The position numbers and the translations under genes are program-made. From contig CAWKDG010000003.1 in assembly GCA_963848355.1 (NCBI GenBank), forward strand, positions 4,346-68,345: DNA of 64,000 nt. The letters are read 5' to 3'. Under the pieces are notes generated by a model, which saw nothing but the letters and a program-made list of their open reading frames with translations, was not told the DNA's origin and did not search any database. Positions 61,245-64,000 of the stretch are shown here, in pieces. Positions within the stretch are counted from its first letter, which is position 1. Each line of letters starts with the position of its first letter. Origin of the DNA: CAWKDG01 sp963848355 (GTDB lineage Bacteria; Actinomycetota; Acidimicrobiia; Acidimicrobiales; UBA8190).

Positions 61245-62336
61245 CTAGTGTCCCGAGTTGCTGATTCGCTCGCAATATCGTGCGATTGAAGCGAGGATCT
61301 GATCGGCGGTTTTGACCCAGACGTAGGGCCGGGGGTCGTCGTTCCACAGGACGATCCAGTCGCGGATGTCACGCTCGAGGTTCTGCACGTTGGTGTGGGC
61401 ACCTCGCTTGATCTTCTTGGTGGTCAACTCGCCGAACCAACGTTCGACCATGTTCAACCACGACCCGGATGTCGGTGTGAAGTGAAGATGGAACCGGCGG
61501 TGGCGCAACAACCACCTCTGAATGTCAGGGGTCTTGTGGGTGGCGTAGTTGTCGAGAATGAGATGGACCTCGAGGTTCTCGGGAACCTCTTCGTCGATAC
61601 GCACCAGGAACTTCTTGAACTCGACGGCTCGGTGGCGCCGGTGCAGCGAGCCGATGACCTTGCCGGTGGCCATGTCGAGGGCTGCGAACAGCGATGTGGT
61701 GCCGTGGCGGATGTAATCGTGGCTGCGTCGTTCGGGAGTGCCGGGCATCATGGGCAAGATCGGTCGGAAGCGGGCCAGGGCCTGGATCTGGGACTTCTCG
61801 TCCACGCACAGCACCACGGCCCGTTCGGGGGGATCGAGATAGAGGCCCACGATGTCTTTGACTTTGTCCACGAACAGCGGGTCGGTGGACAGTTTGAAGC
61901 TCTCGGCCCGATGGGGCTGTAGTCCGAAGGCCCGCCAGATCAAGCTGATCGACGTTTGGCTCATGCCCATGGCTTCGGCCATCGACCGTGTGGACCAATG
62001 GGTGGCGTCGCCCGGCTTCTCTTCCAGGGTCTTCACGATCACGGCCTCGACTTTGTCGTCTGTGACGGTGCGCGCTGCTCCAGGCCGGGGTTCGTCGAAT
62101 AACCCGTCGAGGCGCTTCTCCACGAACCGCCGGCGCCACTTGCCCACGGTGGTGTTGTTGATCCGCAGGTCGGCGGCCACCGCCTGGTTGGTGGCACCTG
62201 TGGCACAGGCCAGGACGATCCGAGCCCGCAGAGCCAGTGCCTGCGCGCTCTTGCGTCGCCTGGTCAGGCGTTCGAGGACTTCACGCTCCTCGTCGCTCAG
62301 CACCAGCTCCGTCTTCGGTCGTCCCCTTGGCGGCAT
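61245..62336 (-). CDS. IS630-family transposase
   Basis: 363 residues: two N-terminal helix-turn-helix domains (VLACATGATNQAVAADLRIN, WSTRSMAEAMGMSQTSISLI) and a DDE core with VLCVDEKSQ, LILDNYATHK and SGSWLNMVERWF. All three acidic residues are kept, so the enzyme should be active. The start at ATG 62336 lies 99 bases inside the right end. The stop codon TAG uses the flanking TA duplication plus a host base, so translation ends exactly at the element border. Confidence 0.9.
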   Translation of the reverse strand: MPPRGRPKTELVLSDEEREVLERLTRRRKSAQALALRARIVLACATGATNQAVAADLRINNTTVGKWRRRFVEKRLDGLFDEPRPGAARTVTDDKVEAVIVKTLEEKPGDATHWSTRSMAEAMGMSQTSISLIWRAFGLQPHRAESFKLSTDPLFVDKVKDIVGLYLDPPERAVVLCVDEKSQIQALARFRPILPMMPGTPERRSHDYIRHGTTSLFAALDMATGKVIGSLHRRHRAVEFKKFLVRIDEEVPENLEVHLILDNYATHKTPDIQRWLLRHRRFHLHFTPTSGSWLNMVERWFGELTTKKIKRGAHTNVQNLERDIRDWIVLWNDDPRPYVWVKTADQILASIARYCERISNSGH

Positions 62337-62435
62337 CGTCGTCTCCCATCGTTGCTGACAACGACGGGAACGCGCCGATCGAGACGAAAATTCCGGGTTG
62401 ACCGATATTTCTTACGAATCAACAACTCGGGGGAC
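61248..62435 (-). mobile_element. Intact IS630-type element (1188 bp)
   Basis: Terminal inverted repeats: left GTGTCCCGAGTTGCTGATTCG, right complement GTCCCCCGAGTTGTTGATTCG, with further matching bases inward (AATATCG). It is flanked by TA at 61246-61247 and 62436-62437, the TA target duplication expected of this family. Confidence 0.88.
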
Positions 62436-63490
62436 TAGACGACGAATACTGGTTCACGCCCGGAGTGTTGTGGCTGGAAGGTGTCGAGTTGTACGTCCAC
62501 AGTTGGACCGATTTCCGTTCGCTGCTGCGCTCGGCAGACATCCAGCTGGATCGGTTACTTGCGGGCGAACTCGATTCTGCTGGATGGACACAAGAGGTGG
62601 CGGACGGGATCTGCCCCAGTCAGGTCTTGCCGAGGCTCTGGGAGCTCATGGCGGAGCTAGACGTCGTGAGGGCGATTCCGACCTCCATGGTCTGGTTGAG
62701 GGCCGTCCACGTACCGGCTGAAGAAGCGATCAGCGCAACGCGCATTGGAACAGCGCCATCAGGCTATTCGTCCGAAAATCGCATGAACCAAGCACGCAAA
62801 CCGATGTTCTACGGTGCTACAGATAGTCCGACTGCAGCGAGAGAAATTGGCCCAGCTCGTGCGGGGGAGCGGACGATCATTGGAGAATGGGAACTGACGC
62901 AACCGGCGCAGGTTCTTGATCTAGTCAGCAGTCATGAGCTCCCGGACTTCTACGACGTGGAAAAGGCGTGGTTACGGTGGCGACTCCTGTTTCTTGCCGA
63001 TTTTGCTGACGACGTTAGCCAGCCGATCGGTGCACATCAGCTCGCCGACTACCGAGCCACTCAGATCTTCATGGACTACCTGCGATCTCGCGTTTCTGGC
63101 ATCGATGGAATCATGTACCGTTCATCCCAAACAGGAGAGCTATGTTGCGTTCTTGAGGTTGATAACGCACACTGTGTCGATGCTGACACGTCCCTCGGGG
63201 CCGATGATGGACAGCGTCGTCTGAGGCTCGTTAACTGGTACAGATTCGATGAATCCTGAGGGATCGCGCCGATACTCCTTTCCGACCGGAGCGCAACGCT
63301 TGGCATTGAAAGTTGATCTTTCTGATCGCCTCGCCCGCACGATTGAGGTCCGGCACTCCTGCCTCATTGGATCTGCCCCGAACTCCGTCTAAGAGAATGG
63401 GCCACGATTCACGCGACGCTCCAAGTCATGCCGGGAAGACGGGTCTACACAGACTCTTGGTCGGCGCAAATCGTCCCGGCCTCCGAGCTG

Positions 63491-64000
63491 CTACGAAAGG
63501 CTCTCCATATACGCACCGCCGTCTTCCGAACGAACCGATCCGTGAACGAGGAATCGGCAACGGTCACGGCCGCGACCAACGTTGGGCCTACCCGTGCGAG
63601 CGGTGGGCCCAGTTCGATTACTGGCCCAGGTCACATACAAGAACTCCGTCGAGCGGGTCATGGCAACGTAGAGGAGTCGCCGCTCCTCTGCCTCGTCGGC
63701 CTCCGGATGAGGAATGATCCCGTCTTCAACTCCCACCACGATCGCGGCTCGAACGGTAAGTCCCTTGGAGGCCCCCATCGTCATAAGTCGAACCGAACCC
63801 GCTGCACGCCCAGACCTGAGGTCTTTGCCGATCGGCTGGAGCTGACCGAGGAAACGTCCGAGTCCCTCACCGCGGTCGGTGAATCCATCCAATTCGATCA
63901 AAAGATCCTTGAAACGCACTTCGCAGCCACCAAGTCCGTCCGCTTTGCCGGCGAGCCACGTGCCCCATCCCGCGACCCCCAGGTCAGCTCCTTCGATCTG
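63491..64000 (-). CDS. UvrD/Rep-type DNA helicase, C-terminal end (5' part outside window)
   Basis: The minus-strand frame is open to the window end. Visible are VRLMTMGASKGLTVRAAIVV (motif V region), VEDGIIPHPEADEAEERRLL and YVAMTRST (motif VI with its Arg), the C-terminal domain of superfamily 1A helicases. The motif V start reads MTMGASKGL rather than the usual MTxHxSKGL, a His-to-Gly change. It may belong to a defence or repair cluster beyond the window. No gene is seen in 63260-63490. Confidence 0.78.
   Translation of the reverse strand, partial: QIEGADLGVAGWGTWLAGKADGLGGCEVRFKDLLIELDGFTDRGEGLGRFLGQLQPIGKDLRSGRAAGSVRLMTMGASKGLTVRAAIVVGVEDGIIPHPEADEAEERRLLYVAMTRSTEFLYVTWASNRTGPTARTGRPNVGRGRDRCRFLVHGSVRSEDGGAYMESLS

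Larger units (their letters stand above)
60873..63259 (+). pseudogene. HEPN/RES-type toxin gene split by an IS630 element
   Basis: The first part (60873-61247) starts VGHAKRMMEEAE with a Cys pair CVLC, the N-terminal region of HEPN-associated RES proteins. The second part (62438-63259) contains the RES domain, including RIGTAPSGYSSENRMN and KPMFYGATDSPTAAREIG, with the Arg, Tyr and Glu/Ser positions of NAD-degrading RES toxins. Removing 61248-62435 and one TA rejoins both parts in frame (...VGGN-L-DDEYWFTPG...) to give about 398 residues. RES toxins of characterised systems deplete NAD+. No Xre antitoxin is visible beside it. Confidence 0.82.

Overview
The window is high-G+C bacterial DNA with frequent GTG/TTG starts and many 4-base stop/start overlaps. 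Gene content (group 3b [NiFe] hydrogenase, universal stress protein, PRC-barrel, actinobacterial tyrosine integrase, secreted proteins with repeated GYWLVSADGG-type units) points to Actinomycetota. A member of or near Acidimicrobiia is my best guess, but this is inference, not a marker-gene assignment.

1-7.1 kb: a nine-gene, translationally coupled operon on the + strand encodes a bidirectional group 3b [NiFe] hydrogenase (beta, cNMP-binding protein, gamma, delta, alpha), its maturation protease, a HypC-like chaperone, an EamA-type transporter and an uncharacterised protein. 7.2-18.8 kb: a block of stress and hypoxia-type genes: two paralogues of an unknown family, an ACP/acyl-AMP-ligase/acyltransferase fusion, a membrane protein, a universal stress protein, a PRC-barrel protein, an MFS transporter and a divergent pyruvate-kinase-like protein. 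At least five promoters here carry a 15-bp motif close to GKGACNTTCGRCCCT, which resembles the DosR/DevR box of mycobacteria. I read the left third as a hypoxia/dormancy-type regulon island. This is the strongest candidate system in the window.

18.8-37.4 kb: cell-surface and secreted functions: a CE4 deacetylase carrying near-perfect 126-bp tandem repeats, a PadR-controlled FtsX-type ABC exporter with duplicated ATPases and two matching palindromic operators, a polytopic membrane protein, a polymerase-like/GH43 fusion, a repeat protein, a pentapeptide-repeat protein and a GH92 glycosidase. 37.5-47.8 kb: a MazF-type toxin with a tiny overlapping antitoxin, an SRPBCC protein, a hydrolase/cyclase fusion with a PAS partner, a ClC transporter, a MarR regulator and a copper module (CopZ-like plus a P-type ATPase with an extra exported domain).

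47.9-64 kb: a mobile-element zone. Two 43-bp copies of the 3' half of tRNA-Gly(GCC), each next to an integrase or integrase remnant and sets of 10/11-bp phased direct repeats, suggest tandem islands stacked at one attachment site. The 3-kb island between them carries a DUF4160/DUF2442 pair and a mini release-factor-like protein. Further right are a secreted lipoprotein, several frameshifted genes, an AT-richer TPR/DUF6941 pair, fragments of at least three IS families, a RES-domain toxin gene split by an intact IS630-type element, and the 3' end of a UvrD-like helicase running off the window.

All assignments come from reading the sequence and recalling families; no database search was run.
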